Of a stretch of DNA of 64,000 nucleotides, positions 25,200-34,318 are shown one piece after another. Made by a program: the position numbers and the translations under genes. Below the pieces are notes generated by a model, which was not told the DNA's origin, did not search any database, and was given only the letters and a program-made list of their open reading frames with translations. This DNA comes from Microtetraspora glauca (GTDB lineage: Bacteria > Actinomycetota > Actinomycetes > Streptosporangiales > Streptosporangiaceae), in NCBI GenBank assembly GCA_001570385.1, contig BBYL01000008.1, positions 248,001-312,000 of the forward strand. The letters are read 5' to 3'. Position 1 is the stretch's first letter, and each line of letters starts with the position of its first letter.

Positions 25200-25525
25200 T
25201 GTCGAGCGCGGCAGCCTTCCGGCTCTACCTCGCCGGCGCCGACGGGCCGCTGGCCTATGACGCTGCCCACCACCGCTGGACCACCTACTGCGCGGCGGCC
25301 GGGCTGAACATCGACATGCACCAGCTGCGCCACGCCCACGCCACCGAACTGATCAACTCCGGCGTGTCCATCGAAGCCGTCCGCCGCCGTCTCGGCCCCG
25401 CCTCCACCGAGACCACCCAGCTATACGCACTGCTGGACGACAAGGTCGCCGACGCCGAGATCCGCGCCGCCCGCGAGCAATCGTCAAGACCTGTGGATCA
25501 CGAGTTTCTAAGCGGCTGCCGGTGA
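25200..25525 (+). pseudogene. 3' fragment of a tyrosine recombinase, interrupted by IS256
   Basis: The readable part holds the catalytic C-terminus: HQLRHAHATELINSG (H-x-x-R) and the nucleophile in TQLYALLDD. The N-terminal two thirds are missing and the last codons are replaced by IS sequence from 25475. It may be the last trace of the integrase of an older element. Confidence 0.75.
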
Positions 25526-26909
25526 GGGCTGATCGTCGGGGCGTTCGACGAGCCTGCCGTTGATGAAGGTCGCCCCGGCACGTACCAGGGCGACGAGGTG
25601 GGGAGCGTTGACCGCACGCCAGCGGGCCTGGGCGGACTCGATCAGCTTGAACGCCATGGCCAGCCCAGCCGCCCGGGACCCCGGCCCTTTGGTGACCTTG
25701 GTCCGGTGCCGGACCGTGGCGAACGTCGACTCGATCGGGTTGGTCGTGCGCAGATGCACCCAGTGTTCGGCGGGGAAGTCGTAGAACGCCAGCAACTCCT
25801 CGACATCGTCGACGACCTTGGCCACGGCCTTGCCGTACTTGGCGCCGTAAGCGGCCTGGAACGCCTTCACCGCCGCCAGGGCATGGTCCTTGTCCTCGGC
25901 GTTCCAGATCTCGGCCAGGGCCTTCTTCGCGCCGGGTTGCGCGGACTTCGGCAGCGCCCCCAGCACGTTGGCGATCTTGTGAAACCGGCAGCGCTGGGCT
26001 CTGGCCTGCGGGAACACCTCGCCCAGCGCGGCCCAGAACCCCAGCGCGCCATCCCCGACTGCCAGGGCAGGGGCGCGCATCCCCCGACGTTTGCAGTCGC
26101 GTAGCAGATCAGCCCAGGATTCGGTCGACTCCCGGTAGCCGTCGGCCAGCGCGATCAGTTCCTTGCGGCCGTCGGCGCGCACGCCGATCATCACGAGCAG
26201 GCACAACCGCTGCTCTTCCAGGCGGACGTTGACGTGCACGCCGTCGGCCCACAGGTAGACGTAGTCCACGTTCGACAGGTCGCGATCAGCGAAGGCGCGT
26301 TGCTCGGCCTTCCACTGCTCGGTCAACCGGGTGATCACCGGCGCCGACAGCCCGTTTGCAGAGCCGAGGAACTGCCCCAGCGCCGGTACGAAGTCCCCGC
26401 TGGACAGGCCATGCAGGTAGAGCAGCGGCAGCACCTCGGTGACCTTCGGGGTCTTGCGCGCCCAGGGCGGCAGGATCGCCGAGGAGAATCGCTTGCGTTC
26501 GCCGGTCACCTCATCGGTGCGCTTGTCGTTGACGCGCGGTGCGCGGACCTCGATCGCGCCGGCTGCGGTGAGCACTTCCCGCGGTTGGTGGTAGCCGTTG
26601 CGCACCACCAGACGGCGCCCGGCCTCGTCGCGTTCGCCCGTGAAGGCGGCGATTAGGCGTCAACCTCGGCTTTGAGCGCTTCGGCGAGCATCCGGCGGGC
26701 GCCCTCGCGGACGATCTCGTCGATCAGCGAGGAGGAGATTGGGCCGTCTGTGGTACGGCGGTCGCCGTCGGCAGGGTCAGGGACTACGGTGAGCATCGGG
26801 TGTGCCTTCCCAGCCGACGTTGGCGCGTCGGCCATGCGTGTGAGACCTCAAACGATCACCGGGAAGGTACACCCCTTCCCGGCCGATCCACAGATCTCAA
26901 GCATTGCTC
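25475..26909. mobile_element. IS256-family insertion sequence
   Basis: Outer ends start GAGCAAT on both strands and share CTGTGGATC (25475-25499, 26885-26909), giving imperfect terminal inverted repeats of about 25 bp around a single transposase. I could not see a matching target-site duplication, so the ends are provisional. Confidence 0.7.
25508..26835 (-). pseudogene. IS256/Mutator-type transposase, frameshifted
   Basis: The N-terminal part (26835-26653) ends ...ALKAEVDA-stop; the main part resumes one base off with GERDEAGRRLVVRNGYHQPRE. One base is missing near 26655 (a TAY codon for tyrosine is expected). The remainder is complete, with the DDE region (YLWADGVHVNVR, AVGDGALGFW, NPIESTFATVRHRT). 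Transposase is probably inactive unless frameshifting restores it. Confidence 0.88.
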
Positions 26910-27375
26910 CCAGTCCTGCCGTACGGCACGCAGATCTCATGACATCGGTGAGCACACCCAAGCTGAAGTCAGCCGCCATGGGATCACCCTCACCTGGCGG
27001 CGGGACGTACGTCAAACTCCTGAGAGGTGCGGCAGGGCGGCGGCCACGCTGGCAACGTCGGCGTGATCATCTGTCCCGCTCCACCCCTGTGGCCTCTACG
27101 CGCTACGGCCTGTGCTTCCCTCGTTCCGCAAGTATCCAAAATTGTCCGGTCGGACCCGCGTCGCCCAGTTCCCGGCCGGTGACCAACTACGCTCCCGCTC
27201 CCCGCCCCGCGCATGCCGCGCACAGCGGTCGTACTGAGCAGATCAACCCTCGTCGACTAGTCGACTAAGCGACAGACCCGTTTATCTTCAATCCCGCATG
27301 CAGGGCGGCGAGAGCCGCCTTGGAGACGGCTCCGGGAGAGTATGGCAGCGCGCAGGGAGCATCTTGCTGCCTGGC
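26910..27375. other. Gene-free stretch
   Basis: 466 bp with no supported gene. Contains the 14-bp palindrome GTCGACTAGTCGAC at 27252-27265. Confidence 0.5.
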
Positions 27376-27753
27376 TCAGCCCGTGAGCATGCGCATGATG
27401 GGAGCTCCGAGCGCCCCCAGCCAGCCCGCCAGAGCCATCAGCGGCCCGCGCAACGACTCTCCCGCCGCGGCGATCGCCCCCACCGAACTCAGTACCTCGG
27501 TCAGCCGGATCAGGCGGGTGGCGATGCTCTGGCGATCGGGTCGCGCGCGGTTCAGTTCGGTCTGTACGGCTTCTGCCTCGGCCGCTTCAGACGGCAGGCT
27601 GAGAGCATGGAGCCGGGTCACCAGCGACGCGGCCCACTCACTGGGCTCCCCGCCGAGGAACGTGCCCTGCTGGCCGCCCTGGATAGTCTGGTCGCCACCC
27701 ACATTGTTGATGTTGACGGCTTGCTGGTTGCCGATGTTGAACGTCAATTCCAT
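27376..27753 (-). CDS. Small membrane protein with NNVGGDQ motif
   Basis: 125 residues from ATG 27753, overlapping the FHA gene by a few bases. The N-terminus NINNVGGDQTI (residues 14-24) repeats the motif of the FHA protein. A helical middle region follows and the C-terminus is hydrophobic (GPLMALAGWLGALGAPIM). A partner of the FHA protein by operon structure and by the shared motif; the function is unknown. Confidence 0.75.
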   Translation of the reverse strand: MELTFNIGNQQAVNINNVGGDQTIQGGQQGTFLGGEPSEWAASLVTRLHALSLPSEAAEAEAVQTELNRARPDRQSIATRLIRLTEVLSSVGAIAAAGESLRGPLMALAGWLGALGAPIMRMLTG

Positions 27754-28544
27754 CCTCCAACTCGTCCGCGCTGGACCGGGGCGTTCCAGGCGTGCCGGGG
27801 ATCGGTGTCTACTTTCCTGCCGCGCGCGGCGGCGACGATGTGCATGATCAACGCGCTCCAGGAGAGCGTGTGGCCCGCCGTGGCGACGACCAGCGCGATC
27901 AACGTGTCCAAGCCGAAGATGGTGTGCCACACCTTCTTCATCCACTGGAAGCTCAGGCTTTGCACGGCTTCGGGGAGCCCGTCGAAGGTGTGGAAGAATT
28001 TCCAGGTGATGAAGAGGCTCCCGCCAAACTGCATGGCCAGGCTCAAGTAGATCAAGTGGCGCGCCCTGGTGCGAGCCGCCGCGACCTCCCGTAGGAAGCT
28101 CTCCCGCTGCTGGAAGTAGTGGTTGTATTGGTCGCGGCCCACATTGTTGATCTGGCCGCCTGTCTGCCGGTCGACGTCGAAGCGGACCGGGCGCTCCTGC
28201 GCGGGTCGGGCGGGCAGCATCATGCCGGTGCTCCCAGGCACCTCGTACCGCGCGCGGACCATGCCGAACTGGACCACGTCGCCATCGTGCAGCACCCGTG
28301 ATCGCCGCACCGGTTCGCCGTTGACCAACGTGCCGTTGCGCGATCCAAGGTCCTCGACGCTGGTCTGACCACCCGTCTGGCTCAGCGCGGCGTGGATGGA
28401 ACTGAGGTGAGGGTCGTCGAGTCGTAGATCGGCGGCGTGCCCTCGGCCGAGCGATCGGCGTCCGGGGCCCACAGGAAGCACCGTCCCCGCAAGCTGTGAC
28501 GGATACATGACGACGAGTCGGGGATCATTTGATGACATTGTCAC
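27744..28544 (-). CDS. FHA-domain membrane protein with NNVGRDQ motif
   Basis: 266 residues from GTG 28544 (GGAG five bases upstream). An FHA domain (about 25-100) has the phosphothreonine-binding residues LGRG...HLSSIHA...LGSRNGTLVNG. Then comes a linker with QINNVGRDQYN (131-141), and two hydrophobic segments (about 164-185 and 210-237). It would read Ser/Thr-kinase signals at the membrane. The NNVG-DQ motif, also in the next gene, is the type of short glycine/asparagine/glutamine motif seen in amyloid-like signalling; that link is inference. Confidence 0.85.
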   Translation of the reverse strand: MTMSSNDPRLVVMYPSQLAGTVLPVGPGRRSLGRGHAADLRLDDPHLSSIHAALSQTGGQTSVEDLGSRNGTLVNGEPVRRSRVLHDGDVVQFGMVRARYEVPGSTGMMLPARPAQERPVRFDVDRQTGGQINNVGRDQYNHYFQQRESFLREVAAARTRARHLIYLSLAMQFGGSLFITWKFFHTFDGLPEAVQSLSFQWMKKVWHTIFGLDTLIALVVATAGHTLSWSALIMHIVAAARGRKVDTDPRHAWNAPVQRGRVGGWN

Positions 28545-29142
28545 GTCGTCTCCTCTGGCACCTGCGGCCCCTTACATGGTGCGCCGTCAGGATTCACTCC
28601 GCCAGCCTTTACAAACTCGATTTCGCGAGGAGTCCGGCTCGGTTTGGCGTTGCCGGAGAAAGAGTTCTTCCAAAAAGAGAAGGAACGCTTGCCACAAATT
28701 ACATCGGCGACGGATCGGGAAACGATTTTCGTCATATCGCGGGTAGGCTGACCTGCAGTTTCTGGTTCCTCGGGTGGTGCCGAACGCAGCCTCTCAGCGT
28801 CCGGCCATGCATGCGACCCACTGGGTGACCGTCAAGGCTCGCAGTATGCGCACCGCAGCGGGTTGTCGGCTTTCTTCGATCGATCACGGCGGACCTGCAG
28901 GCTGTGACATTCAGATTCGCCATCTTCGATGAGACGATTCAGTCGAGACCTTCTCTCTTCTCATCGAACGTCGCTGATCTTCGGAGCCTGAGTGCGGCTG
29001 GTTCATTTCACAAAACACGGCCGATCCCCGGCTCCCGCCCCGGCAGTTGGTGACGAGCTGTGCAGGAGGGAGTCTCAGACGTTCTCCATGCCTATAGAGG
29101 GGCGCGGAACCGAGTACCTGTCATCGGGGGATCACGCGACGC
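28545..29142. other. Gene-free 600-bp region
   Basis: Lower GC than the surroundings, with no supported reading frame or strong repeat. It contains the promoter of the FHA operon at its left edge. Confidence 0.5.
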
Positions 29143-29469
29143 ATGTGGCGGTGGGAGGACGATTTCCTGGGTGGCGAGTCGCTGGACGGCGGGCTGAAGG
29201 TCGACCGGCAGATCCTGGCGAAGGATCCGATCACCAGGCAGGTTTTCGTCTCGGGCATCGTGACGATCCTCCGGCGCGACCATGAGCGCCGCGGCAATGG
29301 CGGGGTGAGCTGGTACGCGGTCAGAGACGCGGAGCCGCACGAGGCGGCTCGCGTGCTGTGCGCCGAGGCCACCTGGGAGGAGGACCCGGAGCGGCGGCGG
29401 GCGCTCGCCAAGCTGGTGCGGCAGAAGGTTGCAGAAGCTTGGGCTGCGCGCGGACGTCCAGCGAGCTGA
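29143..29469 (+). CDS. Hypothetical protein
   Basis: 108 residues from ATG 29143 (begins MWRWEDDFLGG). Charged and soluble, with helical C-terminus (ERRRALAKLVRQKVAEAWAARG). Convergent with the BTAD gene, whose stop is 25 bp away. No family recognised and no good ribosome site, so moderate confidence. Confidence 0.5.
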   Translation: MWRWEDDFLGGESLDGGLKVDRQILAKDPITRQVFVSGIVTILRRDHERRGNGGVSWYAVRDAEPHEAARVLCAEATWEEDPERRRALAKLVRQKVAEAWAARGRPAS

Positions 29470-29493
29470 GGAAGGCTCCGTATATCTCGCTTC

Positions 29494-31968
29494 CTATCCC
29501 GTACGAACTGAGCTGTGAGCGAGAGAAGCGAGCAGTTCTTGGGTTTCCGGCATCGGTTCGACCTGGAGACTCTGCAGGTGCGCGCGTAGGAGTCGCCCGG
29601 TCTGGCGCGCTTGATCGGCACGGCCGAGCCGCACCTGGAGGCGGATGACGCGGCACCAGGTGTCCTCGGTGTCCGGGTCGAGACTGCGGGCCTGGCCAAG
29701 CAGATCTAGAGCCCGTTCCGCGTCGTCCCCTTCAACCAGTTCTGCGAGCTGCGTCAGCGCGTCGACCTGAGCCACGATCAGCGGGTAGCGCTCGTCAAGG
29801 ACCCACTCCTCGCTGATCCCCGTACCGATCTCACCACCGCACAGGGCGGCTGCGCGCGTCAAGCACGCGATCCGGCCAGCCCGGTCCCCGGCCGTACGCG
29901 TCTGCTTGACGGCGGTGTGGAAGTCCCAGAGGTCGAAGCCGATCACCTTCGGGTCAGCTCGGTAACTCTCGTCGTCCCCGAGCTGGATGAACGGCTCGCC
30001 GCACGGTCCGGTCGACTGCTCCAGGGCGTGCCGGAGATGCCGGAGGAGGCTGTGGAACTCGTGCCCGAGCGGCTTGCCCGGCCACAGCGCCTCGCAGATG
30101 GTCTCCTTGGTCGCCCCCTGCGGATGCAGTGCGAGGTAGACCAGCAACCACAGCTTGAGTCCCCGGATCCGCAGCGGGTGTTCCTGACCCTTCACCCAGA
30201 CGGCCGGTTTCCCGAGGACGCGTACCCGCACAGGGGTCGGGTGATCCCAGCTCGGAGGCGCCGCATCCTCCTCTACGGGCTGACTCTCCTCACCCTGTGC
30301 GCCGGCGAGCAGCCGTAGCGCAGCTGCGAGATCCCCTCGCGTCACATGAAACAGCTCGGCCCTAGCAAGTCGCGGCGCGAGCGGGCCTTCAGCCGAGCCG
30401 ACGCGATGGTCATCCCCGACATGGCACGTCGTGCCATGCGGCCAGTCTCCGAGCATGAGCGCGCCGATCCCGCACCCACTCCCCGAGGCCAGAGCCGCGC
30501 CGACCCGCGAGCGCGCATCCACCGTCGCCGACGCGACGAGAACCACCGCCGGCAGTACGTCCCCGGGGTCACGCTCCCTCAGCGCGTCCACGGTGTCGGA
30601 CTCCCGCTCCTCCAGCAGGCGACGGCGGGTGAACCGGACCTCCTCCAACCGGCCCACAGCCTTGTCTGCTGAAGCGGTGACCGTCAATCCCGGCACCGCC
30701 CCCAACTCCTCCGCGCCGACGCCGGTCAGCACGAGCGCATCTTGCCTGCTCATGATGAGTTCGGTCCGGAAATTGCCGGCCTGCTGGAGCAGGTCCAGCA
30801 CGAACGCGCGGACGGCATCATCCGCGCCCTGCCCCGTCAGCCCGAGGCTGAGCCCTTCCAGTGCGACCTCCACCGTGGCTCCGCGCTCTCCGGAACCGAG
30901 CATGACCGATCGTGGAACCTCCATGGCAGACGCACTCTTCCTGATCAGCTCGGCGTCCGACGGCGGCTCCGCGCCGCGCTCCCGGAAGCTCTGGAAGTAC
31001 GCCTTGCGCATCGTCTCCACTACCGGCGAGGGCGGATCCTCCGGCATGCTCGGGGCGGTTTCCTCAATGGACGGCGAGACGCGACGGCGACGCCGCTGGA
31101 AGCGTGACAGCGCATAGGCGGCGGCCACACCTGCGGCGACCGACATGGCGACCAAGCTCCCGGAGGGCAGCTCGATCCCCACGCGTGCGCCCTCTGCAGA
31201 AAGCGCGCCCGACGACGGCATCGGTTTCGGCTGCGGAGATTCGACCGGAGACGGCGTCGCGCGCTTTTCCCGAGGAAAGTCGCCGGAACCCCGGCGGAGC
31301 AGCGGAAGGCGAAGCCGCCAACCGGGCCGGATGAGATCAGGGTTGGTGAAGGCCTGTCCGTCTGCCTGGGGGTGACCGGCGTTGAGTTTCCAGATCTTCA
31401 TCCACTGCAGCGGATCGCCGAGCCTGCGCCTGGCGATCGTCCACAGGCTGTCGCCCTGCTTGACCACATGGACAGGCCGATCGGCCAGCGCGGTCATGGC
31501 CACCGGAGAGCTGATCCGGATCGTCTCCGGATCGCTCACGGCCTCGTATTTCATTGCCACGGGAACGACCTGCGGCCGGGCCGGCGTGCTGCTGGAACCG
31601 ACATCGATCGGCAGGACCGCTATGGCGAGCGAACCGATCAATCCGGCCGCGACGGTCTGGAGCGGCCCGAGCAGCGGCACGTGGACCTGTACGCCGCGGA
31701 CCGCCGCCCAGATCTCCACGACCAGCGCGATCGTGAAAGCCACCCACAGGAGCCAGAGGGGACATGCAAGGACCTTGACCAACACCTCGTCCGGGATCGG
31801 GGTCATCAGAGCCCGGCTCATGGCCGCCCAGGTCGGAACCTCGCGCGGGAACGGCCACCCGGCGAAGCGTACGAGCATGGCCGGAACCCCGGCCTCGATC
31901 AGCGCCAGCACGACCGCGACCACGAGCCCGCGGAACAACCGGCCGAGCACAGTGAAGACCTTCGTCAT
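29494..31968 (-). CDS. LysM and BTAD domain membrane regulator
   Basis: 824 residues. Two N-terminal membrane segments (about 12-34 and 68-90) and another near 104-121, a LysM domain (166-222, HVVKQGDSLWTIARRRLGDP), a further membrane segment (about 262-282, ending in SRFQRRRRRV), then a cytoplasmic part ending in an OmpR-like winged helix and BTAD domain (about 577-810). Such proteins accompany Tad pilus loci in actinobacteria and may link cell-wall sensing to transcription. Last gene of the Tad operon here. Confidence 0.88.
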   Translation of the reverse strand: MTKVFTVLGRLFRGLVVAVVLALIEAGVPAMLVRFAGWPFPREVPTWAAMSRALMTPIPDEVLVKVLACPLWLLWVAFTIALVVEIWAAVRGVQVHVPLLGPLQTVAAGLIGSLAIAVLPIDVGSSSTPARPQVVPVAMKYEAVSDPETIRISSPVAMTALADRPVHVVKQGDSLWTIARRRLGDPLQWMKIWKLNAGHPQADGQAFTNPDLIRPGWRLRLPLLRRGSGDFPREKRATPSPVESPQPKPMPSSGALSAEGARVGIELPSGSLVAMSVAAGVAAAYALSRFQRRRRRVSPSIEETAPSMPEDPPSPVVETMRKAYFQSFRERGAEPPSDAELIRKSASAMEVPRSVMLGSGERGATVEVALEGLSLGLTGQGADDAVRAFVLDLLQQAGNFRTELIMSRQDALVLTGVGAEELGAVPGLTVTASADKAVGRLEEVRFTRRRLLEERESDTVDALRERDPGDVLPAVVLVASATVDARSRVGAALASGSGCGIGALMLGDWPHGTTCHVGDDHRVGSAEGPLAPRLARAELFHVTRGDLAAALRLLAGAQGEESQPVEEDAAPPSWDHPTPVRVRVLGKPAVWVKGQEHPLRIRGLKLWLLVYLALHPQGATKETICEALWPGKPLGHEFHSLLRHLRHALEQSTGPCGEPFIQLGDDESYRADPKVIGFDLWDFHTAVKQTRTAGDRAGRIACLTRAAALCGGEIGTGISEEWVLDERYPLIVAQVDALTQLAELVEGDDAERALDLLGQARSLDPDTEDTWCRVIRLQVRLGRADQARQTGRLLRAHLQSLQVEPMPETQELLASLAHSSVRTG

Positions 31969-32354
31969 CTGATCACCCCGGTTATCCCTCGCCTGGCCGC
32001 CGCGCTCGCCCGGCCCGAGACGCGGATCGAGCCCAAGCCGACGAGGCTGAGGATCTGCGTGTCCTGGACGGCCTGGACGACGACCGTGACCGTCTCGCCG
32101 GACACCTCAACCGTCGCCGTGTCCGGCGTCGCGGAGATGTAGGCCAATGCCGCCGTGCGGGCACGACCGGCGTCCAGCCGCATCTCGGCATCGCGCCGGT
32201 AGGCGGCCAGGTCGATCTGCTGCGCTCCCGCGCGGGCGGCTTCCTGCGCCTCATTGAGCGCGCGGACCCGCGCTCCGAGCGCGAGCCCGCCGTCGACCAC
32301 GATCCCGGCCAGAACGAACAGCGCCCCGACGATCGCCACCACGAAGCCGCTCAC
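31965..32354 (-). CDS. TadG-like pilus assembly protein
   Basis: 129 residues from GTG 32354, overlapping the upstream TadE-like stop (GTGA) and the BTAD start. N-terminal membrane helix (VVAIVGALFVLAGIVVDGG), then a small extracytoplasmic domain with ARVRALNEAQEAARAGAQ, the usual beginning of TadG-like proteins. Confidence 0.78.
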   Translation of the reverse strand: MSGFVVAIVGALFVLAGIVVDGGLALGARVRALNEAQEAARAGAQQIDLAAYRRDAEMRLDAGRARTAALAYISATPDTATVEVSGETVTVVVQAVQDTQILSLVGLGSIRVSGRASAAARRGITGVIR

Positions 32355-32749
32355 TGCGATCTCCAGTAGTCGATGGGAACGACGAACGACGAGGTCAACG
32401 CAGCGCTCCCCGGGATATGCACCATCGCGACGTCCGACAATTTCGCATGGCAGGTGACCGTTACGGTGACGTTCCCGCCCGGCCGGAACGAGCCGAGCCC
32501 GACGTTGACGCTCCTGCTCGCGCAGGTCGCACGCGTCGCCCCCAGTGCGCTTTCCACCGCGGATCGCGCGGCGGTGTCGGCCGCGCTCGGCGTACGAGCC
32601 ATGGAAGCGGCTCGGGCCGCCTGATGGGCCGCGTCATTGACCTCCAGCCGCGCGGCCACAAGCCGCCCCGCCGCGACCGCGAACAACGCCACCAACATCA
32701 ACAAAGGCGTCAGCAGCACCAGCTCGGCGGTAGCCGAACCCTTCTCCAC
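32351..32749 (-). CDS. TadE-like pseudopilin 2
   Basis: 132 residues from GTG 32749. Starts MEKGSATAELVLLTPLLMLVAL: prepilin-like G/SATAE cleavage site with glutamate at +5, then a hydrophobic helix. Normal TadE length. Separated from the other Tad genes by an oppositely oriented DUF4262 gene. Confidence 0.82.
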   Translation of the reverse strand: MEKGSATAELVLLTPLLMLVALFAVAAGRLVAARLEVNDAAHQAARAASMARTPSAADTAARSAVESALGATRATCASRSVNVGLGSFRPGGNVTVTVTCHAKLSDVAMVHIPGSAALTSSFVVPIDYWRSQ

Positions 32750-32761
32750 GCCGCCCGGATC

Positions 32762-33331
32762 ATGTCGGCGCCCTCGTCTACGCTCATGCTCATGACCGAT
32801 CCGGCCTCCTGCCCGTGCGTCATCTGTGTCGCCCCCTGCGTCGAACTCGACGCCTTCGACCAGCGGACCATCGCGCACGTCGAGCAGTACGGCTGGAGCG
32901 TCGTGATGGTCCCCGAAGATGAGACCGGTCCTGGCTGGGCCTTCACGATCGGACTCCGTCACAGCCTCGGTTCGCCCGAAGTGGCCATGTTCGGCCTGGA
33001 CCTCGACCTCATGCGCGAGTGCCTGAACACCCTGGCCAACGCCATCGCCGCAGGCCATCCAGTGTCCCCCGGGCAGGAGCGCGATGACGTAATGGAACGC
33101 CTCCCCATCGTCATCAAGCCTGTTCACGAGAGCTGGCACAAGCCTTTGTTCGGAGCTGCGCTTTCGTTCTACCGGCATCAGCCGCAGCCGTTCATGGAGA
33201 TGGTCTGGCCGGACAATGCAGGGCTGTTCCCTTGGAGTGAGAGCTGCTCCCCGAGAGTCCGAGAGCTGCAGCCCTCCCTGTGGATCCCCAAGGCCGAGCA
33301 CGTGCCCGGCCCGTGGGCAGAACTGCCTTGA
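32762..33331 (+). CDS. DUF4262 protein inside Tad locus
   Basis: 189 residues from ATG 32762, or 179 from ATG 32792, which fits family starts better (MTDPASCPCVICV). DUF4262 features: WAFTIGLRHSLGSPEVAMFGLDLDLM and the aromatic C-terminal LFPWSESC. Typical as a small soluble protein of unknown role. It lies head-to-head with one TadE gene (12 bp) and tail-to-tail with another (5 bp), so it appears to have been inserted in the operon. Confidence 0.82.
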   Translation: MSAPSSTLMLMTDPASCPCVICVAPCVELDAFDQRTIAHVEQYGWSVVMVPEDETGPGWAFTIGLRHSLGSPEVAMFGLDLDLMRECLNTLANAIAAGHPVSPGQERDDVMERLPIVIKPVHESWHKPLFGAALSFYRHQPQPFMEMVWPDNAGLFPWSESCSPRVRELQPSLWIPKAEHVPGPWAELP

Positions 33332-33336
33332 TCTGC

Positions 33337-33720
33337 TCATCCGGCGCCTCCGGCGTCCGGACGGAACCGTTCGACCGGACCGTACGCGACCGAGCTGACC
33401 GGGAGCTTCACGAACGGCACGACCGACTGGGCCATCCCGCTGATCTCCACCCGGGCAGCCTCGGCCGTCACAGACACCGATACGCGTGGTGAATGCAGCA
33501 CCGAACCCCCGAGCTGCGACAGCAACGACGACGCCTTCGCCCGCCCGGCCTCCGTACCCGCCTCCTCGGCACGAGCGGCGGCCAGGGCTTCCGCGGCGGT
33601 CACCTCCGCGACGTGTACGGCGTGCTGCCAGACGCCGAACTGCACGACGAGCAGGATCAGGACCATGACGAACGGGAAGATCACCACGAGTTCCGTCGTC
33701 GCCGCTCCCCGATCTCTCAT
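33337..33720 (-). CDS. TadE-like pseudopilin 1
   Basis: 127 residues from ATG 33720, overlapping the Flp-like stop (ATGA). MRDRGAATTELVVIFPFVMVLILLV carries the G/AATTE cleavage site and membrane helix. The rest is a periplasmic-type beta domain. Exported minor pilin. Confidence 0.85.
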   Translation of the reverse strand: MRDRGAATTELVVIFPFVMVLILLVVQFGVWQHAVHVAEVTAAEALAAARAEEAGTEAGRAKASSLLSQLGGSVLHSPRVSVSVTAEAARVEISGMAQSVVPFVKLPVSSVAYGPVERFRPDAGGAG

Positions 33721-33920
33721 CTGAGATCGAGTGAGTCGACCTTGTTCATCACCTTCGACATCAACACGGCACCGACGGCGACCGCGATGGCCACGAGGAT
33801 GGCGACAATGACGGCGGTCTCGGTCGTGAAGCTGCCCGCGTCCGGGCGTTTTCCAGCGGCTTCCCGGCATCGCCGCAGGCGCTCCCTGTACTCCTCGAAC
33901 ATGATCAAGAGATGGAACAT
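33717..33920 (-). CDS. Flp-type pilin-like protein
   Basis: 67 residues from ATG 33920 with GGGGGAA upstream. A class III prepilin-like site (G/SFTTE) precedes a hydrophobic helix (TAVIVAILVAIAVAVGAVL). First complete gene left in the Tad operon. Confidence 0.78.
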   Translation of the reverse strand: MFHLLIMFEEYRERLRRCREAAGKRPDAGSFTTETAVIVAILVAIAVAVGAVLMSKVMNKVDSLDLR

Positions 33921-33937
33921 CGGCTTCCCCCTTTTGC

Positions 33938-34052
33938 TCAGAACCCCGTAAGCACGGCCGCGATGGCCGGATAGCCAAGGAAGATCAGGAACCCCGCGAA
34001 CAGCCCGACCGTGACGACGCTCGCACACCTTCTGTTGAATCGCCGATCGCGG
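33938..34052 (-). pseudogene. C-terminal tail of a membrane protein cut by att copy 4
   Basis: Reading back from TGA at 33938, the frame encodes RRCASVVTVGLFAGFLIF and LGYPAIAAVLTGF, a membrane-helix C-terminus, and ends abruptly at the att core at 34053. By position it should be the last part of a TadC-like or similar Tad gene; the tadA/tadB/tadC bodies expected further upstream are absent. Confidence 0.6.
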
Positions 34053-34095
34053 TTCGGGACGAAGAGGCCGTGGGTTCAAATCCCGCCACCCCGAC
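34053..34095 (+). repeat. att copy 4
   Basis: Exact 43-bp tRNA-Pro core. The preceding DNA is the truncated Tad operon and lacks any arm-site pair. Confidence 0.92.
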
Positions 34096-34110
34096 TCGGA
34101 AATTGCAGGT

Positions 34111-34148
34111 CAAGGGCCTGATCACTGGAGACAGTGGTCAGGCCCTTG
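34111..34148 (+). terminator. Hairpin after att copy 4
   Basis: Same 17-bp stem as after copies 3 and 5, with a paired G-C to A-T change (CACTG/CAGTG instead of CGCTG/CAGCG). Confidence 0.65.
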
Positions 34149-34155
34149 ATCGTTC

Positions 34156-34171
34156 GTTAGCGTGGCGTTAG
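34156..34171 (+). promoter_or_regulatory. Candidate left arm-type sites after att copy 4
   Basis: GTTAG at 34156 and 34167, 11 bp apart, 61 bp after the core. Shorter than the other pairs, so weaker evidence. Up to 34318 nothing else is seen. Confidence 0.4.
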
Positions 34172-34318
34172 TGGCTTGAACCCGATCACGTAACCGTTAG
34201 CAACCCCAGACAGCCCTAAAGTTCACCGCCCCTGCTGTCCGATGGAACCGCGGTTCTCAGGGCTCTGACGCGCATCCGCCAACTGGTGAGACTCGGCCTT
34301 CGGGGTAGCTCGGGCGGG

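Larger units (their letters stand above)
22663..34095. mobile_element. Third segment between att copies 3 and 4 (remnant island)
   Basis: Flanked by exact att cores but without a complete integrase; only a 3' recombinase fragment interrupted by IS256 remains. It has a left arm pair at 22763 but no matching right pair before 34053. It holds cold-shock, MerR, FHA and truncated Tad genes. Probably a composite of an old element and captured chromosomal DNA. Confidence 0.55.

Noticed and set aside
26640..26660. IS256 frameshift as programmed -1 frameshifting
   Set aside because: IS256-family transposases are made from one frame and there is no slippery heptamer; a one-base deletion explains it.
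29494..31968. LysM protein as a cell-wall hydrolase
   Set aside because: No catalytic domain follows the LysM; the C-terminus is a winged helix plus BTAD, i.e. a regulator.
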